Notes: generated by a model not told the origin, from the letters alone. A DNA stretch of 64,000 nt from Azospirillum sp. TSH58 (GCF_003119115.1 NZ_CP022364.1:706501-770500), one strand, 5' to 3'; shown: positions 15,931 through 24,803, numbered from the stretch's first letter. Program-made: numbers and translations.

Positions 15931-17686
15931 GAGCCGCGGCACGCAACGCGTCGGCGACCCGCCCGGCCACCTCCGTCCAGTCGCCGACGCGCGCCTGACG
16001 GAACAGGCGGGCGGTCGGGTACCAGGGGCTGTCCTCCCGTCCCAGCAGCCAGCGCCAGTCCGGCGAGAGCGGCAACACCACCCAGACCGGCACCCCCAGC
16101 GCCCCAGCCAGATGCGCCGGACCGGTGCAGGAGGAGATGACGAGGTCGAGGTTGGCCATGATCGCCGCGGTGTCGGCGAAATCGGCGATGTACGGCCCGA
16201 GGTCGGTGAAGGACGCCGGCATCGCCACCCGCTCCAGATCCTCCCGCCCCGGCCCTTTCTGAAGACCGAAGAATCGCACCCCCGGCACGTCCAGCACCGG
16301 CCGCAGCCCGGCCAGCCGGGGCGAGCGCAGAGCGTCGCCGGGAAAGCGCGGGTTGCCCGCCCAGACCAGCCCCACCCGCAGCCCCTGCCCGTCCGCCAGC
16401 CGCTCGCTCCAGGCGGCGGCGCGTTGCGGGTCGGGATGCAGATAGGGGACGGCGGCGGGCACGTCGTCCAGCCCGGTGCCGACGGCGCGCGGCAGGCTCA
16501 TCAGCGGGCATTCCAGATCGAAGTCCGGAAGCGGATCGCCGCGGGCGATCAACTGCTCCACCCCCGGCAGGCCCGACAGGACGCTCAGAAGAGGCCGCTG
16601 CACCTCAAGGATCACCCGCGCCCCGCGCTCCGCCACCAACGGGACGTAGCGGACGAACTGGAGGGTGTCGCCCAACCCCTGCTCGGCGTAGAGCAGGATG
16701 GTGCGCCCGGCGATGTCGCCGCCGGTCCAGGTGGGCTGGGCGAAGCGGCGCCAGGGCGGTTCCGCCCGCGCGTCGTGGCGGCGCCAGTCGAACTCCGGCC
16801 AGCCGTTCTCATAGTCGCCGGCCAGCAGCCGGGCGAAGCCGCGGTTCCAGCGCATCCCGGCGTCGCCGGGGCGGGCCTCCAGCACCCGGTCGAAGTCGGC
16901 GAGCGCCTCCACCGGCCGGGCCATGGCGAGCAGCGCGCCGCCGCGCGCCGACCACAGGGACGGGCCGGAGAAGCCGCGCTCCTCCGCCGTGGCGAAGGCC
17001 GCCAGCGCCTCGTCGAAGCGGCCCAGCCCGGCGAGCAGCGATCCGAGATTTCCCCACGCGGCGGCGTAGCCGGGGGCGCGGTCCAGCGCCGCGCGGTAGG
17101 CGGCCTCCGCCTCGTCCCAGCGCTTGAGCGCCGCGCAGGCGGAACCGAGCATCATCCAGGCCGCCGGCAACCCCGGCGCCAGCGCGGCGGCGCGGCGGGC
17201 CGCCCGCTCCGCTTCCTCTCCCCGCCGTCCGGCCAGCGCCGTTTCGGCGAGGTTCACCAAGGCATCCGTCGAGGCCGGGAGCAGCGCCAAGGCCCTTTGC
17301 GCCGAACGGGCGGCCTCCGGCACCCGGTTCAGGTCGCGCAGGGCGCCAGCCCGGCTGGCGTGGGCGTCGGCGAGCCGCGGGTCGAGCCGCAGGGCGCGGG
17401 CGTAGCCGGCCTCCGCCCCCGCCGGGTCGCCCATGGTCTGAAGGGCGCCGGCCAGATTGGATTGACCGCCCGCCGAGTCGGGGCGCAACGCCAGCGCCCG
17501 GCGCAGCAGGCGCGCCCCATCCGCCGGACGTCCCGCCTGCGCGTGGAGCACGCCCAGAAACTGGGTGGCGTCGGACTGTTCGGGGTCGGCGTCCAGAATG
17601 CGCCCATAAAGCGTCGCCGCCTCGGCCAGACGGCCCGCCTGGTGATGGTCGATGGCGGCCAGAAGGGCCTCGATGATCGTCGCCAT
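15920..17686 (-). CDS. TPR protein with C-terminal glycosyltransferase-like domain
   Basis: A 588-residue protein. Residues ~1-300 contain about eight 34-residue tetratricopeptide repeats (for example AGRLAEAATLYGRILDADPE, RWDEAEAAYRAALDRAPGYA). Residues ~320-588 resemble the GT-B-like C-terminal region of TPR glycosyltransferases: ILLYAEQGLGDTLQFVRYV, LRVGLVWAGNPRFPGD and the sugar-nucleotide-binding-like ISSCTGPAHLAGALGVPVWV. Convergent with flgE; such TPR-transferases are often found in flagellar regions and some modify flagellins. Linkage to flagellin glycosylation is inference. The start ATG 17686 has no strong ribosome site. Confidence 0.82.
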   Translation of the reverse strand: MATIIEALLAAIDHHQAGRLAEAATLYGRILDADPEQSDATQFLGVLHAQAGRPADGARLLRRALALRPDSAGGQSNLAGALQTMGDPAGAEAGYARALRLDPRLADAHASRAGALRDLNRVPEAARSAQRALALLPASTDALVNLAETALAGRRGEEAERAARRAAALAPGLPAAWMMLGSACAALKRWDEAEAAYRAALDRAPGYAAAWGNLGSLLAGLGRFDEALAAFATAEERGFSGPSLWSARGGALLAMARPVEALADFDRVLEARPGDAGMRWNRGFARLLAGDYENGWPEFDWRRHDARAEPPWRRFAQPTWTGGDIAGRTILLYAEQGLGDTLQFVRYVPLVAERGARVILEVQRPLLSVLSGLPGVEQLIARGDPLPDFDLECPLMSLPRAVGTGLDDVPAAVPYLHPDPQRAAAWSERLADGQGLRVGLVWAGNPRFPGDALRSPRLAGLRPVLDVPGVRFFGLQKGPGREDLERVAMPASFTDLGPYIADFADTAAIMANLDLVISSCTGPAHLAGALGVPVWVVLPLSPDWRWLLGREDSPWYPTARLFRQARVGDWTEVAGRVADALRAAALTT

Positions 17687-17883
17687 GGGAAGTGCCCGGT
17701 GGTGGGAGGGGTACCGGAAGCCGGTGGATCACGCGGGTCCGCTGCCGGATTTGTCACAAGGCCTGCCGTTCCCGCAACCCACCCACGAGAAGCCCCGCGT
17801 TGCATTTCACTTTTGCAAAACTTATGCTGCACCCATGCCCTGGAGCATACCGGGGTATTCAGCGCGAGGGCCGCGTTCCGTCT

Positions 17884-18297
17884 ATGAAAAGCACATTGCC
17901 GATGAAAAGCACGTTGAACATCTGCGCGCTCGCCCTGACCTGCGCCATCGTCCCGGCGGTTCTGACCGTCGAGCCCGCCGCGGCCAGCGACAAGCCCGCC
18001 GGTGGCGGCGGCTGCCCGTGGGCGCAGGACGTCAAGCTCGACCTCAACGGCAAGACCCTCACGCTGAACCAGGACGCCTTCTCCGCGAAGGGGGAGCCGC
18101 TGGCCCTCGAGGGCTATCAGATCTACCCGCTGCTCGACCAGTTGAAACTGCGCATCCTCGGCCCGCGCGGGCAGGAGTGGGAAGCTGGACTGACCCGCCT
18201 GTCCGGCGGCAAGCGCTGCCAAGCCTTCTATGTCGGCAAGCCCTTCCAGGTGTCCGACGAGACGGGCGACCACAACAGCCTCATCCTGGTCCGCTGA
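17884..18297 (+). CDS. secreted hypothetical protein
   Basis: A 137-residue protein I do not recognise. It starts with a typical signal peptide: basic MKSTLPMKSTLN, a hydrophobic stretch (ICALALTCAIVPAVL), then EPAAAS with a probable AxA cleavage near residue 35. The mature part has a single Cys pair region (GGGGCPW and GGKRCQAF), consistent with one disulfide in the periplasm. Start ATG 17884 follows GAGGG at longish spacing; a second in-frame ATG six codons later is possible. Upstream, the TPR gene is divergent; downstream, the last 17 nt overlap the convergent GNAT gene. Confidence 0.7.
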   Translation: MKSTLPMKSTLNICALALTCAIVPAVLTVEPAAASDKPAGGGGCPWAQDVKLDLNGKTLTLNQDAFSAKGEPLALEGYQIYPLLDQLKLRILGPRGQEWEAGLTRLSGGKRCQAFYVGKPFQVSDETGDHNSLILVR

Positions 18298-18865
18298 TCC
18301 CGGCCTTTATCCCGCCCTGCCAGCGGTCGCGCCCAATCCGGTAGAGGACGTGCCGCTTGAGGCGATGCCCGTCGGGAACCCGCGGATGGTCGAAGTCGCC
18401 CGCCGCGTCGCGCTCCATGCCCAGCCGCTCCATGACCCGCTGCGACCGCCGGTTCGCCGGCACGGTGAAGGCAACGATCTCGTCCAGCCCGGCGGCGCCG
18501 AACCCGTGGTCCAGCGCCAGCCCGGCCGCCTCGGTCGCCAGCCCCTGCCCCCAATGGGCGGGGTCGAGCCGCCACCCCACCTCGACGGCGGGGGCGAAGG
18601 GCGCCTCCCACGTCACGCGGGCCAACCCGACGAAGCCGATGAAGGGGCTGTGGCCGGGCCGCTCCACCGCCCAGAAGCCGAAGCCGTGCCGGTCGAAATG
18701 CTCGCCGATGCGTTGGATCACCGCGTCGCTGGCCGCCCGGTCGGGAAGCGGCAGCAGATGCTCCATCACCGCGGGATTTTGCGACAGCGCGTAAAAGGCG
18801 TCGCCGTCCCCGTCGCGCCAGGGACGCAGGATGAGCCGGGGCGAGGCGAGGATGGCGTGAGGCAT
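18281..18865 (-). CDS. RimJ/RimL-type GNAT N-acetyltransferase
   Basis: A 194-residue acetyltransferase with the RimJ/RimL layout: SPRLILRPWRDGDGDAFYAL at the N-terminus, EVGWRLDPAHWGQGLATEAA (acetyl-CoA-binding region, about 94-113) and NRRSQRVMERLGM. The family acetylates protein N-termini or small molecules; the substrate is unknown. Third gene of a probable operon with pfk and the TIGR02444 gene (13-nt gap). Confidence 0.88.
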   Translation of the reverse strand: MPHAILASPRLILRPWRDGDGDAFYALSQNPAVMEHLLPLPDRAASDAVIQRIGEHFDRHGFGFWAVERPGHSPFIGFVGLARVTWEAPFAPAVEVGWRLDPAHWGQGLATEAAGLALDHGFGAAGLDEIVAFTVPANRRSQRVMERLGMERDAAGDFDHPRVPDGHRLKRHVLYRIGRDRWQGGIKAGISGPG

Positions 18866-18878
18866 GACACCGCTTCCG

Positions 18879-19337
18879 TCAGGGCTCGGGCGGCGTGCCG
18901 AGCGCCGCCAGCAGCGCCATCACCGCCGGGTCCCCCTCCGGCACCAGCCGGTAGAGGTTGGCCGCGGCCAGGGTGGCGCCGCCCCCCGGCGCGGGGGTGA
19001 GCCCGGAGAGGGCGAAGAGACGGTCCTGCTGGACGCGCTCCGCCTCCAGCTCCGCGGCCTTCAGGCGCCGGTAGAGGGCGTCGTCCTCCCCCTTCGCCCG
19101 GCGTCGGACGGCGCGCAGCGGGCGGACCACCTCGGCCCGCCAGGAAGCGACCGCGGAGTCGATCCGCGCCAACTCCTCCGCCGGCAGGTCGGCGTTGCAG
19201 GCCATGCCCGCCCAGGCGGCGAACAGCAGGACGTTCACGTCCTGGCCGAGCCGGTCCTGGAGGTCGAGGCAGGCGGCGGGCACGCCGGGCCGCCCATAGA
19301 CGGCGAGCGAGAAGTCCCAGAGCGGGTTGTCCGACAT
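18879..19337 (-). CDS. TIGR02444 family protein
   Basis: A 152-residue protein of the TIGR02444 family, recognised by LWDFSLAVYGRPGVPAACL, LQDRLGQDVNVLLFAAWAGM and the central VASWRAEVVRPLRAVRR. Mostly alpha-helical and soluble. Function unknown. It lies between the phosphofructokinase gene (30 nt upstream) and a GNAT gene (13 nt downstream) in a likely operon. Confidence 0.85.
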   Translation of the reverse strand: MSDNPLWDFSLAVYGRPGVPAACLDLQDRLGQDVNVLLFAAWAGMACNADLPAEELARIDSAVASWRAEVVRPLRAVRRRAKGEDDALYRRLKAAELEAERVQQDRLFALSGLTPAPGGGATLAAANLYRLVPEGDPAVMALLAALGTPPEP

Positions 19338-19367
19338 CGCCGTGCCTGCCTTCCTGCGAACCGCCGC

Positions 19368-20453
19368 TCAGTCGCCCAGGCTGATGCCCAGGCCGCGGGC
19401 GGTCTTGACCATGGCGCCGTCCAACTCCACGCAGGCGTATTTGGCGATGGCCTCGGTGATCGGCACGTCGATGACGCCGCGGTCCGACCAGGCGACCATG
19501 CGGTCGAACTTGCCCTCCGCGATCAGGTCCACGGCGTGTACGCCGAAGGCCGAGGCGACCAGACGGTCGCGCGGGCTGGGCATGCTGCCGCGCTGGACGT
19601 GGCCCAGGACGGTGACGCGGGTTTCCGCCCCCGTCGCCTCGGCGATCTTCTCGCCGATGTAGTCGCCGATGCCGCCGTAGCGCTTCTGGCCGCCCTGGAA
19701 CAGCTTCTGCACGCCGGTGCCGTCCGCGGTCTTCACCGCCTCCGACACCACGACCAGGGCGAAGTTGCGGCCCGTCGAGCGCACCTGCTTGATCTTCCGG
19801 GCGATGCTCTCGATGGAATAGGGGATCTCGGGGATCAGCACCACGTCGGCGCCGCCGGCGATGCCCGCGGCCAGGGCGATGTGGCCGGCGTCGCGGCCCA
19901 TCACCTCCAGCACCATGACGCGGGCGTGGCTGGCCGCGGTCGGCTGGAGCCGGTCGAGCGCCTCGACCGCCACGCCGACGGCGGTGTCGTAGCCCACCGA
20001 GACCTCGGTCAGGCCGAGATCGTTGTCGATGGTCTTGGGGATGCCGACCATCTGGAAGCCGCCCTTGTCGGCCAGCTTCTTCAGGATGGCGAAGCTGCCG
20101 TCGCCGCCGATGCCGATCAGCGCGTCCAGCCCCAGCTCGCGGTAGCCGCCGATGATCTCGTCCGACCGGTCCTTCTGCGTGCCGTCGGCCATCGGGTAGG
20201 CGAAGGGGTCGCCGCGATTGGTCGTGCCGAGGATCGTCCCGCCCATGCGCATCATGTTGCCGTCAACCTGCGGGAGGTCGAGCACCTGATACTGCACCGG
20301 ACGCTGCAGCAACCCCTGGGTGCCTTCCTTGATGCCCAGGACCTGCCAGCCGTAGGTCAGGACGGCCCGGTGGACCACCGCGCGGATGACCGCGTTCAGC
20401 CCGGCGCAGTCGCCGCCGCTGGTGAGAATGCCGATGCGCTTGCCTGCTGTCAT
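19368..20453 (-). CDS. pfkA: 6-phosphofructokinase
   Basis: A 361-residue phosphofructokinase phosphorylating fructose 6-phosphate. Motifs: GILTSGGDCAGLNAVIRAVV (about 8-27), GIGGDGSF (114-121), GIPKTIDNDL (138-147) and LGHVQRGSMPSPRDR. At the two classic specificity sites the protein has Gly119 (ATP-type, Gly104 in E. coli) and Lys140 (as in PPi-type enzymes, Gly124 in E. coli). This Gly/Lys pairing is seen in ATP-using group III actinobacterial enzymes, so ATP is the likelier donor. First gene of an operon with the TIGR02444 and GNAT genes. Confidence 0.92.
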   Translation of the reverse strand: MTAGKRIGILTSGGDCAGLNAVIRAVVHRAVLTYGWQVLGIKEGTQGLLQRPVQYQVLDLPQVDGNMMRMGGTILGTTNRGDPFAYPMADGTQKDRSDEIIGGYRELGLDALIGIGGDGSFAILKKLADKGGFQMVGIPKTIDNDLGLTEVSVGYDTAVGVAVEALDRLQPTAASHARVMVLEVMGRDAGHIALAAGIAGGADVVLIPEIPYSIESIARKIKQVRSTGRNFALVVVSEAVKTADGTGVQKLFQGGQKRYGGIGDYIGEKIAEATGAETRVTVLGHVQRGSMPSPRDRLVASAFGVHAVDLIAEGKFDRMVAWSDRGVIDVPITEAIAKYACVELDGAMVKTARGLGISLGD

Positions 20454-20655
20454 GGATGACTGTCCCGTGTCGTCTGGAACCGCTGCGAAAGGTAGTCATA
20501 CCAGAACGTTGCTCCACCGCAATGGTTCTGGTCCTCCGAGTATATTACATTCCGGCGACCGGATTATAACCCTGCGAAGAATGCGTGGTTTCGCACTGCC
20601 GTTGCGCCGGAAATCTGGTATAGTCCCCGCCGCTCAGCCAGCGGGCCCCGCGCGT

Positions 20656-20856
20656 ATGAACGAACAAGAGATGCTGAAGGAAAAACTGGCCACGCTTCGC
20701 AGCGAGCATCGCGACCTCGACGACGTGATCGCCCGACTGCACGAACGTGCGCCGTTCGACCAGCTTCAGATGCAACGTCTGAAGAAGCGCAAACTCGCGC
20801 TCAAGGACCAGATCGCGGTTCTGGAAAGCCGGATGCTGCCCGACATCATCGCCTGA
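20656..20856 (+). CDS. YdcH family protein (DUF465)
   Basis: A 66-residue helical protein: MNEQEMLKEKLATLRSEHRD, then DDVIARLHERAPFDQLQMQR and KKRKLALKDQIAVLESRMLP, the characteristic helical hairpin and terminal KDQI block of the YdcH family. Cytosolic, function unknown. Start ATG 20656; the longer frame upstream has no similarity. The stop codon lies inside an 18-nt tandem duplication. Confidence 0.88.
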   Translation: MNEQEMLKEKLATLRSEHRDLDDVIARLHERAPFDQLQMQRLKKRKLALKDQIAVLESRMLPDIIA

Positions 20857-20886
20857 CGCCGCTTTTTCGCCTGACACCGCGTTTTT
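20850..20886. repeat. 18/19-nt tandem duplication spanning a stop codon
   Basis: CGCCTGACGCCGCTTTTT (20850-20867) is followed by CGCCTGACACCGCGTTTTT (20868-20886). The first copy contains the TGA stop of the YdcH-like gene. The T-runs could aid termination, although no strong stem is present. Confidence 0.8.
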
Positions 20887-20920
20887 CCGGAGGGAAGACG
20901 GCCCGGCGCATCGCGTCGCG

Positions 20921-20949
20921 CTGGACTCCGTGCGCGCGCTTTCTATAAT
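20921..20949 (+). promoter_or_regulatory. Sigma-70-type promoter of purEK
   Basis: A perfect TATAAT (20944-20949) is preceded by CTGGAC (20921-20926) with 17-nt spacing. It lies 36 nt upstream of the purE GTG. Confidence 0.6.
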
Positions 20950-20984
20950 GCGCCGCTTTCCGGACCTAGAGGAAAGCGCGCGCC

Positions 20985-21506
20985 GTGTCCGCATCCATCG
21001 CCGCCACCACCGACCGCAAGCCGCTGGTCGGCATCATCATGGGCAGCCAGTCGGACTGGACCACCATGAAGCACGCCGCCGAGACGCTGACCGCGCTCGG
21101 CGTCCCGCACGAGGTCCGGATCGTCTCCGCCCACCGCACCCCGCAGCGCCTCGTCGAGTACGCCACCACCGCCCGCGACCGCGGCCTGAAGGTGGTCATC
21201 GCCGGGGCCGGCGGCGCCGCCCACCTGCCGGGCATGGCCGCCTCGATGACCCCCCTGCCCGTCTTCGGCGTCCCGGTGGAAAGCCACGCGCTGAAGGGCA
21301 TGGACAGCCTGCTGTCGATCGTCCAGATGCCCGGCGGCGTTCCGGTTGGCACGCTGGCCATCGGCAAGGCCGGCGCCATCAACGCTGCCTTGCTCGCCGG
21401 TTCGGTCATCGCCCTGATGGACCCGGCGGTCGCCGAGGCGCTGGACGCCTGGCGCGCCCGCCAGACCGCCGCCGTCGCCGAAGCCCCCGTCGACGAGCCC
21501 GCCTGA
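20985..21506 (+). CDS. purE: N5-carboxyaminoimidazole ribonucleotide mutase
   Basis: A 173-residue class I PurE, converting N5-CAIR to CAIR in purine synthesis. Motifs: [17 protein letters not shown] (about 16-32), [10 protein letters not shown] (about 47-56), [15 protein letters not shown] and [21 protein letters not shown]. Start is GTG 20985, preceded by GAGGAAAG. Followed 3 nt later by purK, giving the classical purEK pair. Confidence 0.96.
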   Translation: MSASIAATTDRKPLVGIIMGSQSDWTTMKHAAETLTALGVPHEVRIVSAHRTPQRLVEYATTARDRGLKVVIAGAGGAAHLPGMAASMTPLPVFGVPVESHALKGMDSLLSIVQMPGGVPVGTLAIGKAGAINAALLAGSVIALMDPAVAEALDAWRARQTAAVAEAPVDEPA

Positions 21507-21509
21507 ACC

Positions 21510-22592
21510 ATGGCCCACCGCATCCTTCCGCCCGGCTCGACCATCGGCATGCTCGGCGACGGCCAGCTCGGCCGCATGACTGCGCTCGCCGCCGCCCGCC
21601 TGGGCTACAAGACGCACGTCTACGCGCCGGGATCGGAGGGCAGCCCCTGCGCCCAGGTCGCGGCGGCCGTCACCTCCGCCGGTTGGGACGACCTCGACGC
21701 GCTGGAGGCCTTCGCCCGCTCCGTCGACGTGGTGACGCTGGAATGGGAGAACGTCCCGGTCGCCGTGGTCGAGCATCTCGGCCGCTTCACCCCCGTCCAT
21801 CCCGGCGGCCAGGTGCTGTCGGTCGCCCAGGACCGGGTGGAGGAGAAGTCCTTCGTCAACGCGCTGGGCATCGGCACCGCCCCCTGGCGCGCCGCCCGCA
21901 GCGCCGACGAGGTGGCGAAGGCGGTGGCGGAGATCGGCCCGCGCTGCATCCTGAAATCCACCCGCCTCGGCTATGACGGCAAGGGGCAGGCCCGCATCGA
22001 GCCGGGCAGCGACCCGGCGGAGGCCTGGGCGGCCATCCGCTCCGACGCCGGCATCGTGGAAGGCTTCGTCTCCTTCACCTGCGAGGTGTCGGTGATCGTC
22101 GCCCGCGGGCTGGACGGCAGCATGGCCGCCTACCCCGCCGTGGAGAACCGGCACAAGGACGGCATCCTCGACACGACCATCGCCCCGGCCCGCGTTCCGG
22201 CGGAGACCGCGGCGGAGGCCGAGCGGGTCGCCCGCCGCATCGCCGAGGCGCTGGACCTCGTCGGCGTGCTGGCGGTCGAGATGTTCGTGACCCCGGACGG
22301 CGGCGTGCTGGTCAACGAGATGGCCCCGCGCCCGCACAATTCCGGCCACTGGACCATGGACGCCTGCCATTCCTGCCAGTTCGAGCAGCTCGTCCGGGCC
22401 GTCTGCGGCCTGCCGCTGGGCTCCGTGGAGCGGGTGGCCGACGCCGAGATGGAGAACCTGATCGGCGCCGACGCGGACCGCTGGCCGGACCTGATGGCGG
22501 AATCCGGCGCCCGCCTGCACCTCTACGGCAAGGCGGAGTCCCGTCCCGGACGCAAGATGGGCCATGTGACCCGGCTCCGTCCCCGCTCCTGA
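21510..22592 (+). CDS. purK: 5-(carboxyamino)imidazole ribonucleotide synthase
   Basis: A 360-residue ATP-grasp enzyme making N5-CAIR from AIR, ATP and bicarbonate, supplying PurE. Motifs: IGMLGDGQLGRMTALAAARL (about 12-31), TLEWENVP, ILKSTRLGYDGKGQARI (ATP-grasp) and VEMFVTPDGGVLVNEMAPRP HNSGHWT. Starts 3 nt after purE. A strong terminator follows 36 nt downstream. Confidence 0.96.
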   Translation: MAHRILPPGSTIGMLGDGQLGRMTALAAARLGYKTHVYAPGSEGSPCAQVAAAVTSAGWDDLDALEAFARSVDVVTLEWENVPVAVVEHLGRFTPVHPGGQVLSVAQDRVEEKSFVNALGIGTAPWRAARSADEVAKAVAEIGPRCILKSTRLGYDGKGQARIEPGSDPAEAWAAIRSDAGIVEGFVSFTCEVSVIVARGLDGSMAAYPAVENRHKDGILDTTIAPARVPAETAAEAERVARRIAEALDLVGVLAVEMFVTPDGGVLVNEMAPRPHNSGHWTMDACHSCQFEQLVRAVCGLPLGSVERVADAEMENLIGADADRWPDLMAESGARLHLYGKAESRPGRKMGHVTRLRPRS

Positions 22593-22627
22593 TCCCTCCG
22601 GTCGATTCTCCGCTTTCGATCGTCACA

Positions 22628-22670
22628 GCGGGCCGTTTCCTGTTCGGGAACGGCCCGCAATCGTTTTTTT
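22628..22670 (+). terminator. Rho-independent terminator of purEK
   Basis: GCGGGCCGTTTCC (22628-22640) pairs with GGGAACGGCCCGC (22646-22658), 13 bp with one U-G wobble, loop of 5, followed by a run of seven Ts at 22664-22670. Confidence 0.93.
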
Positions 22671-22821
22671 CTCGCGCCGGGTGCGATAATCCGGCGCGGC
22701 TCAAAACCATATTTCTCTTTAAATCATTGAAAATTATACGTTCCAAAATTTTGTTCGGAACGACGGGGCGAATCTTGCCGCTTTTTTCAAAACGGGAACA
22801 CGGCTAGTCTCCATTCAATGA

Positions 22822-24582
22822 ATGACGCAATTCGATAAACTTTTTCTCAATTTCGGGCTATTGCCGATGCAGCTTGCGCACGACTCGATCAGACGCCCGG
22901 TGCCGCAGACCAACACGCAGGTCCGACGCCCGTCGCACCGCGAGCGGGATCGCTTCGTCGGCTTCGCCTTCGCCGCGGCGGACCTGCTGATCGAGACCGA
23001 CGCACGGGGCACGATCCTGTTCAGCGCGGGCGCGCGCTGCCGCCTGACCGAAGGCGACGTGGCGGGTCTGGTCGGCACCAGCCTGCTCGACGTCGTCGCG
23101 CCGAACGACCGCAAGTATGTCACCGTCCTGTTCAAGCGCATCCAGGACAAGGGCCGCATCAAGCCAGCGCGCGTCGTCTTCCAGGGCTGCGACGGCAACC
23201 GCTTTCCGGCGCTGCTCGGCGGCTGCCGGCTCGACTCCTGCCCCGGATCGCTGTTCCTGACCGTCCTGCTGGCCTCCGGCCCGCGCAACACGAACGAGGC
23301 GCTGGCCGCGGCCGGCCAGCTTCTCGACGGCAACGCCTTCAGCCACATCCTGGAGGACCGCATCCTCAAGGCGCGGGAGAAGGGGCTGGACAACGCCCTG
23401 ACCCTGCTGCTGATCGACGGGCTCCAGTCGATGGTGGACGCCCTGCCGGAAGGCGCGGCGAGCGAGGTGATGCAGGGGATCGAGGCCTATCTGCGGGCGA
23501 TCTCCGCCAACGGCGACAGCGCCGGGCAACTGGCCACCGACCGCTACGGCATCGTCCACGCCTCCGACATCGACGGGCAGGAGGTGCAGGACCACATCAC
23601 CCAGATCATCCAGAGCGTCGGCGGCGAACTGCCCGGCGGCATCCGCACCTGGTCGCTGGACGTGTCGGACGAGCGGCTGGACCCCGCCGACGCGGCGCGC
23701 GCGCTGGTCTACACGGTGCAGGCCTTCGCCTCCGCCCAGGGCGGCGAGTTCACCATCTCCAGCCTGGAGGACGGCGCCAAGCGCATGCTGTCCGACGCGG
23801 TGGACCGCATCGGCCGGCTGCGCGCGACCATCGAGAAGCGCGACTTCTTCGTGGTCTACCAGCCCATCGTCGACATCGGGACCCGGACCGTCCACCATCT
23901 CGAGGCGCTGACGCGGGTGGAGGGCATGCCGTCCCCGGCGGACTTCATCACCTTCGCCGAGGATGTCGGGCTGATCTACGACTTCGACCTGCTGCTGACG
24001 CAGTCGGTGCTGGACACCATGCACGCCCACCGCAAGGAGCCGACCCTGCCGGACGTGGCGATCAACCTGTCCGCCAAGACGCTGATGAGCCCGATCTTCC
24101 TGCGCCAGTTCCTGGCGGTGACCGAGCCCTATGGCGAGCTTGCCCGCAAGCTGCTGGTCGAGGTGACGGAGACCGTCGTCGTCACCGACATCGCCAAGCT
24201 GAACGAGGTCCTGCAGAAGCTGCGCGCCGCCGGGTTCCGCATCTGCCTGGACGATGTCGGGGCCGGATCGACCTCCTTCCAGTCGCTCTACGGCCTCCAG
24301 GCGGACTTCGCCAAGATCGACGGGCATTTCGTCCGCGGCGCCGTGCAAAGCGGACGCGACATGGCGATGCTGCGCTCCATCGTCGACGTCTGCGGCCAGC
24401 TCGGCCTCGGGCTGATCGGGGAGCAGGTGGAAGGGCCGGAGCACGCGCAGCTTCTGACGGAGCTCGGGGTGCCGCTGGCCCAGGGCTACCTCTACAGCCG
24501 CCCGTCCCGCGACTTCGCCTATTTCGCGAAGGATTGGGCGAAGATGGCCGGCACGGGCGGCAAGGTTCTCAGGAAGGGCTGA
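22822..24582 (+). CDS. EAL-domain cyclic-di-GMP phosphodiesterase with N-terminal sensor-like region
   Basis: A 586-residue protein. Residues ~45-150 look PAS-like (ADLLIETDARGTILFSAGA, GTSLLDVVAPNDR). Residues ~155-330 are not recognised. The EAL domain covers ~335-575. Catalytic and metal-binding positions are largely present: EALTR (Glu361), INLSAKTL, EVTET, LDDVGAGSTSF, AKIDGHFV, GEQVEG and QGYLYSRPS, so it is probably active against c-di-GMP. No GGDEF signature is seen. No membrane segment. Upstream 230 nt are AT-rich; there is no ribosome site before ATG 22822, and ATG 22867 is an alternative. Confidence 0.85.
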   Translation: MTQFDKLFLNFGLLPMQLAHDSIRRPVPQTNTQVRRPSHRERDRFVGFAFAAADLLIETDARGTILFSAGARCRLTEGDVAGLVGTSLLDVVAPNDRKYVTVLFKRIQDKGRIKPARVVFQGCDGNRFPALLGGCRLDSCPGSLFLTVLLASGPRNTNEALAAAGQLLDGNAFSHILEDRILKAREKGLDNALTLLLIDGLQSMVDALPEGAASEVMQGIEAYLRAISANGDSAGQLATDRYGIVHASDIDGQEVQDHITQIIQSVGGELPGGIRTWSLDVSDERLDPADAARALVYTVQAFASAQGGEFTISSLEDGAKRMLSDAVDRIGRLRATIEKRDFFVVYQPIVDIGTRTVHHLEALTRVEGMPSPADFITFAEDVGLIYDFDLLLTQSVLDTMHAHRKEPTLPDVAINLSAKTLMSPIFLRQFLAVTEPYGELARKLLVEVTETVVVTDIAKLNEVLQKLRAAGFRICLDDVGAGSTSFQSLYGLQADFAKIDGHFVRGAVQSGRDMAMLRSIVDVCGQLGLGLIGEQVEGPEHAQLLTELGVPLAQGYLYSRPSRDFAYFAKDWAKMAGTGGKVLRKG

Positions 24583-24626
24583 CGCCCGGCGGGAACCGGC
24601 CGCTCCCGTCCGGCATCAGGCCGGCG

Positions 24627-24803
24627 TCAGGCCAGTTCGTGGGCGGCGTCGATGCAGTGGCGCGCCTGATCGAGAAGCTCGCGGTTGCGGTCCATGAACT
24701 CCTTGGCGGCGCCGCAGGCCCCCGGATGCAGCCGGACCTCGGCCAGAAGCCGTTCCGCCTCGTCCAGCGAGTTCAAGACCGATACCGCCGTGTCGATGTC
24801 CAT
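24627..24803 (-). CDS. small hypothetical protein
   Basis: A 58-residue, helix-rich acidic protein not assigned to any family. The sequence has heptad-like spacing (VSVLNSLDEAERLLAEVRLH, ELLDQARHCIDAAHELA) and two Cys. Start ATG 24803 has GAGGGGG about 8 nt upstream, which supports it over a TTG two codons earlier. It is convergent with the EAL gene and stands alone. The distinct codon bias and good ribosome site argue that it is real. Confidence 0.6.
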   Translation of the reverse strand: MDIDTAVSVLNSLDEAERLLAEVRLHPGACGAAKEFMDRNRELLDQARHCIDAAHELA

